Below, one piece after another: positions 27,032 to 36,144 of a DNA stretch of 64,000 bases. Made by a program: the position numbers and the translations under genes. The stretch comes from Nitrospinaceae bacterium (lineage in GTDB: Bacteria > Nitrospinota > Nitrospinia > Nitrospinales > Nitrospinaceae): NCBI GenBank assembly GCA_029261535.1, contig JAJDBF010000011.1, positions 81,907 to 145,906 on the forward strand. Direction: 5' to 3'. The notes under the pieces are model-generated. The model saw only the letters and a program-made list of their open reading frames with translations, was not told the origin of the DNA and did not search any database. The stretch's first letter is position 1; each line of letters begins with the position of its first letter.

Positions 27032-27964
27032 TCAGCGAAAGACGTTTGCAATTATTTGAAGGCAACAACGCAGGGAGATCAATCCATCAAGTGCCATCCT
27101 TGTGAAAAAGTTTCCCTTTATATACTTTCGGTGGTAATGGCTCATACCTTGATGCCGCTTGATGATGGTGCTGAATTGTGTCCACTGGTTTTTCGATGAA
27201 ATATGAGTGATGGTGGTAGCGGGATGGTACACCACGTCCAGTCCCTGATCTCCAATCGTTCGGCACAGGTCGACATCTTCGATGAAGAGGAAATAGTTTT
27301 CGTCAAACATCCCCACCTTTTGAAATACAACACGCGGGACCATCAGGCAACAGCCGGAAAGCCAGTCCACAATTTGCGTTGCATCGTGGTCCATGTCCGT
27401 CATCAGATAGCGGCGGCTGAACCGGTTGTTGGGGAACAGGCGGGTGAGCCATGAATAACGATTGAACAGGCCCGACCATACTGTGGGGAATCTTCTACAG
27501 GAAAACTGCAAGGTACCATCCGGATTCAAAACTTTGGGTCCCACCGCTCCTGTCTTTGGATGTTCATCGAGATAGGCCGACAGGCGGGACACCGTATGCG
27601 GGTTCAGTTCGACATCCGGGTTTACGAATAACAAATGCCGACCGGTGGCGAGGCGCGCGGCCTGGTTGCAAGCGGAGGCAAATCCAATGTTGGTCGAATT
27701 CCGGACTAACCGGATTTCAGGAAATGTTTCGCGCACAATTGGAATGCCGGAATCGACATCACTGTTGTCGATCACCAGAACCTCGGTACCCCCTTTAAAC
27801 TCTGACGCACGGATAGATTCAAGACAGCGCAACAGTTCGCGACTGCTCCGGTAATTGACGATAATAAAGGAAAGGTCCACGGTAGTTGGGGGCCGGACTG
27901 AAGGCCTGTGGTTCAAGGCGGGATTACCTTTCGGTATTATCGGGGAAAACACCTTTATTTTCAA
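27032..27964 (-). CDS. Glycosyltransferase family 2
   Basis: This GT-A fold transferase has LSFIIVNYRSSRELLRCLESI, VIDNSDVDSG, NPDVELNPHTV and GMFDENYFLFIEDVDLCRTI (acidic catalytic region), of the rhamnosyltransferase/WcaA-like group. The only ATG-equivalent upstream start is TTG 27964 (310 residues); GTG at 27880 would begin right at the domain. Neither has a strong ribosome binding site, so the N-terminus is uncertain. The stop abuts the WecA-like start. Likely adds an early sugar to the lipid-linked intermediate. Confidence 0.85.
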   Translation of the reverse strand: MKIKVFSPIIPKGNPALNHRPSVRPPTTVDLSFIIVNYRSSRELLRCLESIRASEFKGGTEVLVIDNSDVDSGIPIVRETFPEIRLVRNSTNIGFASACNQAARLATGRHLLFVNPDVELNPHTVSRLSAYLDEHPKTGAVGPKVLNPDGTLQFSCRRFPTVWSGLFNRYSWLTRLFPNNRFSRRYLMTDMDHDATQIVDWLSGCCLMVPRVVFQKVGMFDENYFLFIEDVDLCRTIGDQGLDVVYHPATTITHISSKNQWTQFSTIIKRHQGMSHYHRKYIKGNFFTRMALDGLISLRCCLQIIANVFR

Positions 27965-28113
27965 GGGTGTCGAGCAGGTTCTCCATGGCTTTCAGCACCC
28001 TTCCAGAAAACGCACTGTCTGCCTTCCTGTCCTTAAAAAATTGTCGGGAATAATACCGTTGCTCTGTTGTAAACTGGAGGCGAAACGTGAGAGAAACTTT
28101 GTGAGGCAGAACC

Positions 28114-28284
28114 ATGATTGATGAGATCGATTTTTTTGATCGCCGGGCCAATTTTCAGAAGAAACAGAAAAAGGGCGACGATTGGAATGAGTTGAAAGAA
28201 CTCAAACTGAAGCAGACGAATCCTGCCAAAAATAAGGAACCCGGGAAGTCTGAAGCGGGTCCTGTCGAGAAACCGGAATCCTGA
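28114..28284 (+). CDS. Small highly charged hypothetical protein (56 residues)
   Basis: The ATG at 28114 is preceded by GAGGCAG at about 4 bp, and the frame runs 56 codons to TGA at 28282-28284. The product starts MIDEIDFFDRRANFQKKQKK and is rich in Lys, Glu and Asp, without hydrophobic or cysteine motifs. It is divergent from the GT2 gene and 116 bp upstream of the SUMF1-domain gene. I do not recognise a family. The good ribosome binding site and clean frame support expression, but a frame of this length can occur by chance. Confidence 0.45.
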   Translation: MIDEIDFFDRRANFQKKQKKGDDWNELKELKLKQTNPAKNKEPGKSEAGPVEKPES

Positions 28285-28327
28285 TACCACATGAAATTTT
28301 TAAACTGAGGCCTTCTCGGCTTTTGCA

Positions 28328-28357
28328 TTGTCGGGCAAGCGGGCAGTGTTATATACT
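28328..28357 (+). promoter_or_regulatory. Sigma70-like promoter upstream of the SUMF1-domain gene
   Basis: TTGTCG at 28328-28333 and TATACT at 28352-28357 with an 18-bp spacer lie 44 bp before the ATG at 28401. Read by eye. Confidence 0.4.
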
Positions 28358-28400
28358 GCTCCGATTCCGTACTTCAAACCTAAACATCCTGGGGGACCTG

Positions 28401-29684
28401 ATGCTCTGGATGAGAAAATGTACATGTTTAACTAGTGGAGCCCTGCTTGTGTTGGCTCTGATGGGGGTCTTCGCGACACCCGGTTTTGCAGGTGATGCCG
28501 TCAAGCTGGATCAATTGATTCGTTCAGCGGACGACGCTCTTGAAAAAAAAGAATATGAAAAGGCGCAGAAACTGTACACCAGTGTGCTGGAGCAGGACCC
28601 GCAAAACTGGCGGGTGATGTTTTCTCTGGCGGGGATCAAGTTTGATACTCAGCAATACGAAGCATCGCGCCAACTGGTCACCAAGATATTAGCGATGCCA
28701 GTGGCGAATGGTCGCAATGTGAATGTGTATTACCCGGATTCCAGTACGGGCGAACCGGCGGAACTGGTCGATGAAATTGTTCTGCCGCCGCAACGCACCA
28801 AAAATAATATGCGCAATTACCTCGACATCAAAAGCAACGTGCCCATTCCGCATTACCGTCTGTACTTCAAGAAGTCCGGGAAAATGGAACTGGTGCCGCA
28901 AAGTGTTGTGCGGATCGAATACGATGGTGTTCTTAGGAGAGCGTACGAAGAAGTTCAGGTATTTTCCCTCCAGGTTGATCGCGCTCTGGTGGCCAAAGGT
29001 GGGTCAGCCGGTACGAGCGAAGTGGTCAAAATAAAAGGCGGTTGTTTTCAGATGGGCAACAAGGAAGGCACGCCCCTTGAAAAACCGGTGCACGAGGTGT
29101 GCCTCAAGGATTTTGACATGGATAAATTTGAAGTCACACAAGCGCAGTATCAGGTTGTGATGGATGATAACCCGTCCCAGAGAATTGGAGCCGACAGACC
29201 GGTCGAGCATATGACCTGGTATGAAGCGGACCGATACTGTAGCAAGGTGGGTCGCCGTCTGCCCACGGAAGCCGAGTGGGAGTACGCCGCCAGAGGCAAC
29301 ACCACCACACATTTTTACTGGGGCAATACGGTCAAAGGCAAGGAAGCCAATTTCTGCGATAAAAATTGTACGCTCAACATCCGCGTTGCCAGCATCGACG
29401 ATGGATACACCACCACGTCACCTGTCGGCAAATTTCCTGCCAATCCATTCGGACTGCATGATATGGCGGGCAATGTTTCAGAATGGGTGAGCGACTGGTG
29501 GGACCCGAACTATTATCGTTACAGCCCGAAAGACAATCCGCAAGGACCGCGTCCGCTCGACCATAAAATCATTCGCGGTGGCGGCTGGAACAATACTGCA
29601 GGGTTCGTCCGCACTTCCAACCGCGCCGGGTTCTGGCCCGATTTCCGGAGTGACGGGCTCGGTTTCCGTTGTGCATCCAAATAG
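28401..29684 (+). CDS. Exported SUMF1 (formylglycine-generating-enzyme-like) domain protein with TPR
   Basis: The start at ATG 28401 is set by GGGGGA just upstream and by the signal peptide that follows (hydrophobic LLVLALMGVFATPGFAGDA). The 427-residue product has a short TPR region (about residues 30-75) and then a C-terminal SUMF1/C-type-lectin-like fold with GGCFQMGNKEG, RRLPTEAEWEYAARG, HDMAGNVSEWVSDWW and GFRCA. The two active-site cysteines of true formylglycine-generating enzymes are missing from the IRGGGWNNTAGFVRTSNRAG region, so sulfatase activation is unlikely. A binding or structural role in the periplasm is more probable. Monocistronic as far as seen. Confidence 0.82.
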   Translation: MLWMRKCTCLTSGALLVLALMGVFATPGFAGDAVKLDQLIRSADDALEKKEYEKAQKLYTSVLEQDPQNWRVMFSLAGIKFDTQQYEASRQLVTKILAMPVANGRNVNVYYPDSSTGEPAELVDEIVLPPQRTKNNMRNYLDIKSNVPIPHYRLYFKKSGKMELVPQSVVRIEYDGVLRRAYEEVQVFSLQVDRALVAKGGSAGTSEVVKIKGGCFQMGNKEGTPLEKPVHEVCLKDFDMDKFEVTQAQYQVVMDDNPSQRIGADRPVEHMTWYEADRYCSKVGRRLPTEAEWEYAARGNTTTHFYWGNTVKGKEANFCDKNCTLNIRVASIDDGYTTTSPVGKFPANPFGLHDMAGNVSEWVSDWWDPNYYRYSPKDNPQGPRPLDHKIIRGGGWNNTAGFVRTSNRAGFWPDFRSDGLGFRCASK

Positions 29685-29724
29685 GAAAACAGTTTGTCAA
29701 AATTGAAGCTGGCGGGTCACGATT

Positions 29725-31266
29725 TCATTTATTAGCGGCTTCTTCCCGGAGTTGTTTCTTCAAGACTTTGCCGGTCGCGGTTTTGGGCAGGGTATCATAA
29801 AACTGAAAACTGTCCGGTGTCATGAAGGCGGGTAATTTTTCTCGACAATAACTGCGCAAGTCGGTGACGGTAGCTTCCGCCCCTTCGCGCAAAACCAGGC
29901 AGACCTTTACCTGCTCGCCCAGGCGTTCATGCGGTACCCCGATTGCCGCCACCTCTGCCACCGCCGGATGGTTCATCAATACATTTTCGATGGCGAGCGG
30001 CGAAATATTTTCTCCGGCACGGATGATGAGGTCTTTCTTGCGTCCGGCGGAAATGTACAAGCGTCCTTGTTCATCGAGGTGCCCCAGGTCCCCTGTTTTC
30101 AGCCAGCCGTCTTCAGTCAGGACCTTCCGCGTCTCCTCCGGTTTTTTCCAGTAACCGCGCATAACTGTTTCGGCTTTCACCAGAATTTCGCCGACCTCTC
30201 CCTGAGGCATTTCCTCTCCGTCGTCGTTGACAATTTTCACCTTGACGTTGGGTAGCACCGGGCCAACGGAGCCCACCACACTGCCGTGTTGCATCGTGTT
30301 GACGGCGATCACCGGCGAGGTTTCCGTCAGGCCGTATCCTTCCAGCACGGTGCACTCCAGAGTTTTCTCCACCGTAGCCAGCAACGCGTGCGGCAGGGCC
30401 GCCCCGCCAGAGATGCAATATTTCAGCGAGTCAGCATCGTATTCCCCGCGCTGATACAACTGCACCAGAAAAGAGTAGATGGTTGGTACCAGCGGCAGAA
30501 CCGTGGCCTTGTGCTCGGTGATCCCCTGCAAAATAGATTTTGGCTGGAACTGGGGGATCAGGATGAGTGTGCCTCCTGCCCGTAAAAATACCAGCGCGAT
30601 GATGTTGCCGAAAGAATGAAACAAGGGCAGGGCCATGATGGCGCGATCTTCCGGAACAAACGGCAGGTGTTCGATGACGCCACTCGTGTTGTCGAAAAAC
30701 TGGGACTCGTTGAGCCCGACACCTTTAGGCCGGGCGGTGGTGCCGGAGGTGTAGAGGATCACATCCGGTACGCCTTCATCGCGCTGGACGCGGAGGGTTG
30801 CTTTGTCGCGATCCCCTTGCTTAACAAAAGCATCGAACCATTGTGTAGTTTCTTCAGGAAGTCCAAGATCCTGTTCCGGGCCAGTGAGGATTCGATGTCG
30901 GAACTGTGCGAAAAATGGACGCGTCTCTTCTTTAATAAACGCCGGATTGAGCATGAGCAAATCGATGCCGGCATCCTGCGTGATATAAACCAGGTCTTGG
31001 GCAGTCAGCAGGTAGTTGTAAGGAATGACCGGAACGCCCTTCAAAAATGCACCGAGCAGGGCCACCAGCGTTTCACTCTGGTTCAGGCCCATGATCGCAA
31101 GTTTGCTTTGAGGGCCCAGACCCAGCGTGTCCAGGTTTCCTGCGAACCCTTCTATCCGTTCCAGTAATTGCCGGTAGGTGATCGTCCCTTGCGCTTCAAT
31201 AATGGCCGGGTGGTCCGGTTGATTGTGTGCGTGTGCTTGCAGTTCCTTGTAAAATTCCAGAGCCAT
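29725..31266 (-). CDS. AMP-dependent acyl-CoA synthetase/ligase
   Basis: A 513-residue ANL-superfamily enzyme. ATG 31266 is preceded by GGGAGG, which rules out the TTG 12 bases upstream. Motifs: ILYTSGTTARPKGVGL (P-loop), GYGLTETSPV, LKTGDLGHLDEQGRLYISAGRKKDLI and the C-terminal catalytic lysine in PKTATGKVLKKQL. It activates a carboxylic acid, probably a medium- or long-chain fatty acid, to its CoA thioester through an acyl-adenylate. Divergent from the RND efflux operon with a shared control region. Chain-length preference cannot be told. Confidence 0.88.
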   Translation of the reverse strand: MALEFYKELQAHAHNQPDHPAIIEAQGTITYRQLLERIEGFAGNLDTLGLGPQSKLAIMGLNQSETLVALLGAFLKGVPVIPYNYLLTAQDLVYITQDAGIDLLMLNPAFIKEETRPFFAQFRHRILTGPEQDLGLPEETTQWFDAFVKQGDRDKATLRVQRDEGVPDVILYTSGTTARPKGVGLNESQFFDNTSGVIEHLPFVPEDRAIMALPLFHSFGNIIALVFLRAGGTLILIPQFQPKSILQGITEHKATVLPLVPTIYSFLVQLYQRGEYDADSLKYCISGGAALPHALLATVEKTLECTVLEGYGLTETSPVIAVNTMQHGSVVGSVGPVLPNVKVKIVNDDGEEMPQGEVGEILVKAETVMRGYWKKPEETRKVLTEDGWLKTGDLGHLDEQGRLYISAGRKKDLIIRAGENISPLAIENVLMNHPAVAEVAAIGVPHERLGEQVKVCLVLREGAEATVTDLRSYCREKLPAFMTPDSFQFYDTLPKTATGKVLKKQLREEAANK

Positions 31267-31302
31267 ACGGCCTCCCAAAAAGTTTTGCTGATTATAACCT
31301 TA

Positions 31303-31341
31303 AACAGGAGGTCACCGCAGGGCTTCCTGTCACCTCCTGTT
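31303..31341. repeat. 10-bp perfect inverted repeat between divergent operons
   Basis: AACAGGAGGT at 31303-31312 is mirrored perfectly by ACCTCCTGTT at 31332-31341 (19-bp centre). It lies just upstream of a TATAAT-like -10 box read on the minus strand (about 31291-31296) for the acyl-CoA synthetase gene, and 35 bp upstream of the plus-strand RND promoter. A dimeric repressor operator or a hairpin are both possible. Confidence 0.45.
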
Positions 31342-31375
31342 GCCACACCCTTTCACCACCGGATGATATTTGGAA

Positions 31376-31404
31376 TTGTATTTTCGCTTGAATTATAAGA
31401 TAAT
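31376..31404 (+). promoter_or_regulatory. Sigma70-like promoter for the RND efflux operon
   Basis: TTGTAT (31376-31381), a 17-bp spacer and GATAAT (31399-31404) lie 33 bp before the GTG start at 31438; AAGAGG follows at about 31421. Spacing is ideal. Confidence 0.5.
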
Positions 31405-31437
31405 AAAATCAAATACTTAAAAGAGGTTCGGCGAATT

Positions 31438-32841
31438 GTGAAGCCATTTCTGGCCGGGGTCTCCCGGAATTTTTTTATTGGATTAGTACTAATATTATTG
31501 GCAATTTTATATTTACCTGGTTGCTCCGGCGAGCCGGAAGAGGGCGGAGCTCCCAAGCGAGGCGGCATGATGTTCCCGGTGGAGCTGGGCAAAGTTGAAT
31601 TCCGTTCCATTGTGGACGAGGTGCGTGCGGTCGGAAATATTGTGGCTGACCAGCGGGTGACCCTCACCTCGGAAGTGAAGGGCAAGTTAGTTGATTTTCC
31701 TGTCAAGGAAGGCCAGCCTGTGCAAGCCGGGTCCTTCATAGCGCAGATCGATCCGCGTGAATACCGTTTGCAGGTCGAACGTTTGCAGGCAGATTTGATC
31801 GGTGCGCAAAAAGATTTCGAAAAGGCCCAGCAGGGGGCAAGGCCGGAAGACCGGGCGCGATTGAAAGCTAAGGAACAAGCCAGTGCCAGTGCCCTGAAAC
31901 TTGCTGAGAAGGAAGAAGAACGTTTTCGCAGTCTGGTGAAAGACGGTGTGATTTCGCAGTCGCAGTATGACACAGCGTCTGACCGGGTGATGCAGGCCAA
32001 AGAACAATTTCGTGCAAGTCAGGCGGAACTTGCCGCCGGAAACAAGGGCCGTGAAGAAGACATCCTGAAAATGCGGGCCCGGTTGGAGTCGGTGACCAAG
32101 CAGTTGGAAATGGCCGAGTTGAATCTGGAGAAAACATCTGTGACCGCTCCTTTTGATGGAGTGATCCTGTCGCGACAGGTGGAAGTGGGAGCGTATTTGA
32201 AAGACGGCGATGGGGTCGCGGAAATGATTGGCGCGTCTTCGCTGAAAGCCATGCTGGAACTGCCGCAGTCTTACCGCCCAAGGCTCAAGGAATTGAGGGA
32301 GATTGAATTTTCCGTGCCGGAGCTCGGTATTCGTTTCAAGGAAACGTCGCGGTTGAAATCGCGCGTGCGGATCATTCCCGATGCCAACATTTTCTCCGGC
32401 AACATTCAGGCGCAGGTCGAATTGTCGAAACCGGATTCACAGTTGTTCCCCGGTGTCACGCTGGAGGCAAGGCTTCGTTTCAATGTTCGCAAAAATGTGA
32501 AACATGTGCCTTCGATTTCTCTGGTCATCGGTGAACAGGGAACCATTGTCTATGTTGCGCGGGATGGCAAGGCTGTGCTGGTGCCGGTTAAAGCCGGATT
32601 GGAGCACGATGGCTGGGTGGAGATCACCGACTTCACGCATCAACTCACCAAACAAACCAAATTGATCGTGCGCGGTTCCGGCGCGGTGTTCCCCGGTGCC
32701 GGTGTGATGGCAACAATCGGGGGGCCGGGTCCGGGAGGATCACCGGGAAAACCTTCGGGAAAACCTCCGCACAATAAAGCCGGGCCACCTGCCAAAGCTG
32801 AAGCTAAACCGAAACCAATGTCTGCCGGAAAAGCCTCGTGA
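31438..32841 (+). CDS. RND efflux periplasmic adaptor (membrane fusion lipoprotein)
   Basis: 467 residues with a GTG start. The N-terminal signal sequence ends in the lipobox LPGC (Cys about 24), so the mature protein is lipid-anchored. A biotinyl-lipoyl-like half (VTLTSEVKGKLVDFPVKEGQPVQAG), a long coiled-coil hairpin (about residues 100-220, rich in K/E/A/Q) and the second lipoyl half (TSVTAPFDGVILSRQVEVGAYL) follow in standard order. The C-terminus ends in a Gly/Pro/Lys-rich tail. It bridges the inner-membrane pump to an outer-membrane channel. The stop overlaps the pump gene start by 4 bp. No TolC-type gene is adjacent, so the channel must be encoded elsewhere. Confidence 0.92.
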   Translation: MKPFLAGVSRNFFIGLVLILLAILYLPGCSGEPEEGGAPKRGGMMFPVELGKVEFRSIVDEVRAVGNIVADQRVTLTSEVKGKLVDFPVKEGQPVQAGSFIAQIDPREYRLQVERLQADLIGAQKDFEKAQQGARPEDRARLKAKEQASASALKLAEKEEERFRSLVKDGVISQSQYDTASDRVMQAKEQFRASQAELAAGNKGREEDILKMRARLESVTKQLEMAELNLEKTSVTAPFDGVILSRQVEVGAYLKDGDGVAEMIGASSLKAMLELPQSYRPRLKELREIEFSVPELGIRFKETSRLKSRVRIIPDANIFSGNIQAQVELSKPDSQLFPGVTLEARLRFNVRKNVKHVPSISLVIGEQGTIVYVARDGKAVLVPVKAGLEHDGWVEITDFTHQLTKQTKLIVRGSGAVFPGAGVMATIGGPGPGGSPGKPSGKPPHNKAGPPAKAEAKPKPMSAGKAS

Positions 32842-35800
32842 AGCTGGTCGATTATTCCATTCGTAACTATCACACGGTGACAGTGGCCATTGTCATGGCA
32901 ACGACTCTCGGCGTGTTGTGTTACGGAATCTTGCCGCGTCAGCTCACACCGACTGTCGACAAACCGCTCGTCGAGGTGACCACCACCTATCGCGGGTTGT
33001 CCCCCAATGAAGTCGAGCGCAACATCACTCGCCGTCTTGAAGACCAGTTGGAAAATGTCGAGAGCCTGAAAAAAATGACCTCGCGTTCCCAGCACGGGCA
33101 AAGTTCCATCACGCTTGAGTTTGACTGGGGTGTTGACAAAAAAACCACCATGATCGATGTGAATAATAAACTGCAACAGGTGAAAGACCTGCCTGTACTG
33201 GCCGACAAGCCAACGATGAAATCGGTGTCATCGGACAATTCCCAGCCGATCATGTGGGTCATCGTTGAAAAACCGAACGAGAAAATGCAGGAACTCGGCA
33301 AGAACAAAATGTTCGAGATCGGCGAAGACCTCATCAAGCCGGTGCTCAACCGGGTCGAGGGAGTGGGGGATGTCTGGCATTTTGGCGGCGAAGAGCGCGA
33401 GATGCGGGTGGAGTTTGACCCCTACGCTATGGCACGTCTGCACCTTACCTATTCCGAGGTGATCTCCCGTCTTTCCAATGAAAACCAGAACACGCGCGCC
33501 GGGTTCCACGATGAAAGTAGTCGCGAGTACACGGTCCGCACCCTGGGTGAATTTACCAGCCCGGAAGATATTCTGAACGCGGTGATCAAACGCGATGGCG
33601 AAAAAACCATTCGTGTGCGTGATTTTGCAACGGTAGTCGATGGCTATCAACGTACGACCTCGATTGTGCGCATCAATGGTCAGATGTCGAATGCCTTCGG
33701 CATTATCCGCGAGGCCGGTGCCAATGTAGTGAAGACCTGCAACCTCACACGGGAAACGATTGAAGAACTCAATCAGGAACTGGTCAATCGTGGTATCCCG
33801 ATGCGACTCAAAATTGTTTATCAGGACGTGGATTACATCAACGAAGCGATGGACTTGGTGAAAGACAACCTCGGGCTCGGAGCCATTCTCGCCATTGCCG
33901 TGTTGTTGTTTTTCCTGGGATCGTTTCGCTCGGTGCTCATCATCAGCATCAGCATTCCGGTCAGCCTCGTCAGCGTGTTCATCGTTCTTAAATTGCTGGA
34001 CCGCTCGATCAATATCATTTCCCTCGCAGGCATGGCGTTTGCCGTTGGCATGGTGGTGGATAATTCCATCGTGGTCCTCGAAAATATTTATCGTCACCTC
34101 ACTCTGCGCAAGGGTGTACTTCGCGCGGCGTACGATGGCACCGTTGAAGTGTGGGGCGCGGTGTTGTCCTCGACTCTGACAACGCTTGCCGTATTCCTGC
34201 CCATCGTCTTTGTGCAGGAAGAAGCCGGGCAATTATTTCGCGACATTGCGATCACCATCAGTGCCAGTATCGCTTTGTCTCTTTTGGTTTCGATCACCGT
34301 CATCCCGACGCTGGCCTGTTTGTTGATCAAGCTGAAACCGGGCGAAGAGTATAATGCCGGGTTTTTCAAGAAAGCCTGGTTTCGCCCCTTCATGTGGATC
34401 GGCGAAACGACTAAAAATGGATACGATCGTATCCTTCGATTTTTACTAGGAACCGGAACGGCGAAAACATTGTTGAAGGGCGGCATCATCGCAGGCATTG
34501 GATCGTTGTTGTTATTGAGCACAACTATTTTACCGGATCGCGATTACCTGCCGTTTGGAAACAGCAACATGGTGTTCATGTTCATTGAACCTGTGGCGGG
34601 TATGCCGGTGGACAAGAACATGCAGTTCATGGCCTCTTATGAAAAAAAGATCACCGAGATGGAGGACGTGCAGCACAATTTTTTGGTATTCTCCAGCAGG
34701 TTCAACGGCGGCGGGGCCATCCTTTACCCCGAATTGGCGAGCGGGCAGAAGGGTGAAGTGAAAATGGCGGTCAAGTCCGGCGAAATGGGAAAAGAAATTT
34801 TTGCCATCCCCGGCTACCGGTTTGCCTTCGCCTCCCAGCGGCCTATTTTTTCTTCCGCCAACAAAACCTTTGATGTCGAAATCGTTGGGCCGGACATGCT
34901 ACTGCTGAAGGATACGGCGATTTCACTGATCGGTCAGATATCTCAGAGCAAGGGAATTCATTCGGTGCGCCCCGAGTTCAAGTTTGGTAACCCGGAATTA
35001 CGTTTTCTTCCTAAACGTGAGTTGAGCGCGCGTTTAAACATGGGAGTGCCCGAGGTGGGGCGCGTGGTGGAAGCCCTCAATGCAGGAACCTATCTCGGCG
35101 AATTCAACGATCAAGGCGAACCGATCGATTTTGTTCTGGTGCAAAAAAAGGACAATAAAAAAATGGAGCTTCAGGATTACCGCGACCTGCCTGTGTGGTC
35201 GGCGGGGGGGCGCATGACGCACCTCGGTCATCTGGTGGATATTGAAACGGCGGCGGGTCCGGCAAGAATCGATCACATCGAAAAGGAACGGTCGATTAAA
35301 TTGCTGGTGCAGGTGAGAAAAGAATTTCCCATGCAAAAGGTTATCGATCATGTCGAAAAGAAAATCCTCGCTCAACAGCGTTTGTCTCTGGGGCCGGAGT
35401 ACGGATTGAGGGTCGGTGGCTCGGCGGACGATCTGGCATCGACCACGCAATCCCTGCTCGACAGTTTCTGGTACGCCATCGGATTTATTTACCTGCTACT
35501 GGTGGCTTTGTTTAAATCCTTTGTCAGGCCTTTCATTGTGATGCTGACGGTGGCGCTTGCGGTGAGCGGATCGTTTTTTGGTATCGCCGGTAACAACGCC
35601 TGGCAGAAGGGGAATATCCGCGGCTATCTCGAAGAGTTTAACGTGCCCAATCCGGAGCAGATGCTGGACGGTTGGAACTGGGTCACATTTGATATTTTGA
35701 CCCAATTGGGCATAATCATTCTTGCAGGGATCGTGGTCAACAATGCCATCCTGATCGTGCATCAGATGCTCAATAATATTCGCGAGGGAATGGACGAAAG

Positions 35801-36092
35801 AAAAGCTCTGTTGGAATCCTGCGAGACGCGATTGCGACCGATCATGATGACGGTCATATCCAGTATTTCCGGGATGATCCCTCTGGCCTTTGGAGAAGGC
35901 TCCGGCACTGAATTGTATCGGGGGATGGGGACCGCGCTGATCGGAGGGCTGGCGTTTTCTTCTTTGTTTACTTTATTTCTGATACCCGTTTTAATATCTT
36001 TTATGACGGATCTTGGATTTCATACGAGGCGCGAAGATCTGGTAAAAGAATCGCTGGCTGATCCGGAGATAACTCCCGTTGCCAGTCAGTAA
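32838..36092 (+). CDS. RND-family inner-membrane efflux transporter
   Basis: A 1084-residue transporter with GTG start overlapping the adaptor gene (GTGA). It has 12 predicted helices in the 1+5+1+5 arrangement with two large periplasmic loops. The proton-relay region reads GMAFAVGMVVDNSIVVLENIYRH, with the first Asp kept and Asn in place of the second, as is common outside the AcrB core group; the second half has GIVVNNAILIVHQML. Resistance-nodulation-division pumps export drugs, lipids or metabolites with proton antiport. The substrate is unknown; the acyl-CoA synthetase next door hints at a lipid-like substrate, but this is weak. Confidence 0.92.
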   Translation: MKLVDYSIRNYHTVTVAIVMATTLGVLCYGILPRQLTPTVDKPLVEVTTTYRGLSPNEVERNITRRLEDQLENVESLKKMTSRSQHGQSSITLEFDWGVDKKTTMIDVNNKLQQVKDLPVLADKPTMKSVSSDNSQPIMWVIVEKPNEKMQELGKNKMFEIGEDLIKPVLNRVEGVGDVWHFGGEEREMRVEFDPYAMARLHLTYSEVISRLSNENQNTRAGFHDESSREYTVRTLGEFTSPEDILNAVIKRDGEKTIRVRDFATVVDGYQRTTSIVRINGQMSNAFGIIREAGANVVKTCNLTRETIEELNQELVNRGIPMRLKIVYQDVDYINEAMDLVKDNLGLGAILAIAVLLFFLGSFRSVLIISISIPVSLVSVFIVLKLLDRSINIISLAGMAFAVGMVVDNSIVVLENIYRHLTLRKGVLRAAYDGTVEVWGAVLSSTLTTLAVFLPIVFVQEEAGQLFRDIAITISASIALSLLVSITVIPTLACLLIKLKPGEEYNAGFFKKAWFRPFMWIGETTKNGYDRILRFLLGTGTAKTLLKGGIIAGIGSLLLLSTTILPDRDYLPFGNSNMVFMFIEPVAGMPVDKNMQFMASYEKKITEMEDVQHNFLVFSSRFNGGGAILYPELASGQKGEVKMAVKSGEMGKEIFAIPGYRFAFASQRPIFSSANKTFDVEIVGPDMLLLKDTAISLIGQISQSKGIHSVRPEFKFGNPELRFLPKRELSARLNMGVPEVGRVVEALNAGTYLGEFNDQGEPIDFVLVQKKDNKKMELQDYRDLPVWSAGGRMTHLGHLVDIETAAGPARIDHIEKERSIKLLVQVRKEFPMQKVIDHVEKKILAQQRLSLGPEYGLRVGGSADDLASTTQSLLDSFWYAIGFIYLLLVALFKSFVRPFIVMLTVALAVSGSFFGIAGNNAWQKGNIRGYLEEFNVPNPEQMLDGWNWVTFDILTQLGIIILAGIVVNNAILIVHQMLNNIREGMDERKALLESCETRLRPIMMTVISSISGMIPLAFGEGSGTELYRGMGTALIGGLAFSSLFTLFLIPVLISFMTDLGFHTRREDLVKESLADPEITPVASQ

Positions 36093-36144
36093 GGCTTTAG
36101 GATTCTTCAATATAATACTAGTTTGCTTTTAATCAGGCGAGACG

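Noticed and set aside
28401..29684. True formylglycine-generating enzyme
   Set aside because: The catalytic cysteine region lacks both cysteines.
33228..34232. 334-codon minus-strand open frame opposite the RND pump
   Set aside because: Antisense to clear transporter motifs; composition (many His, Asp, Asn) is that of a reverse-frame artefact.
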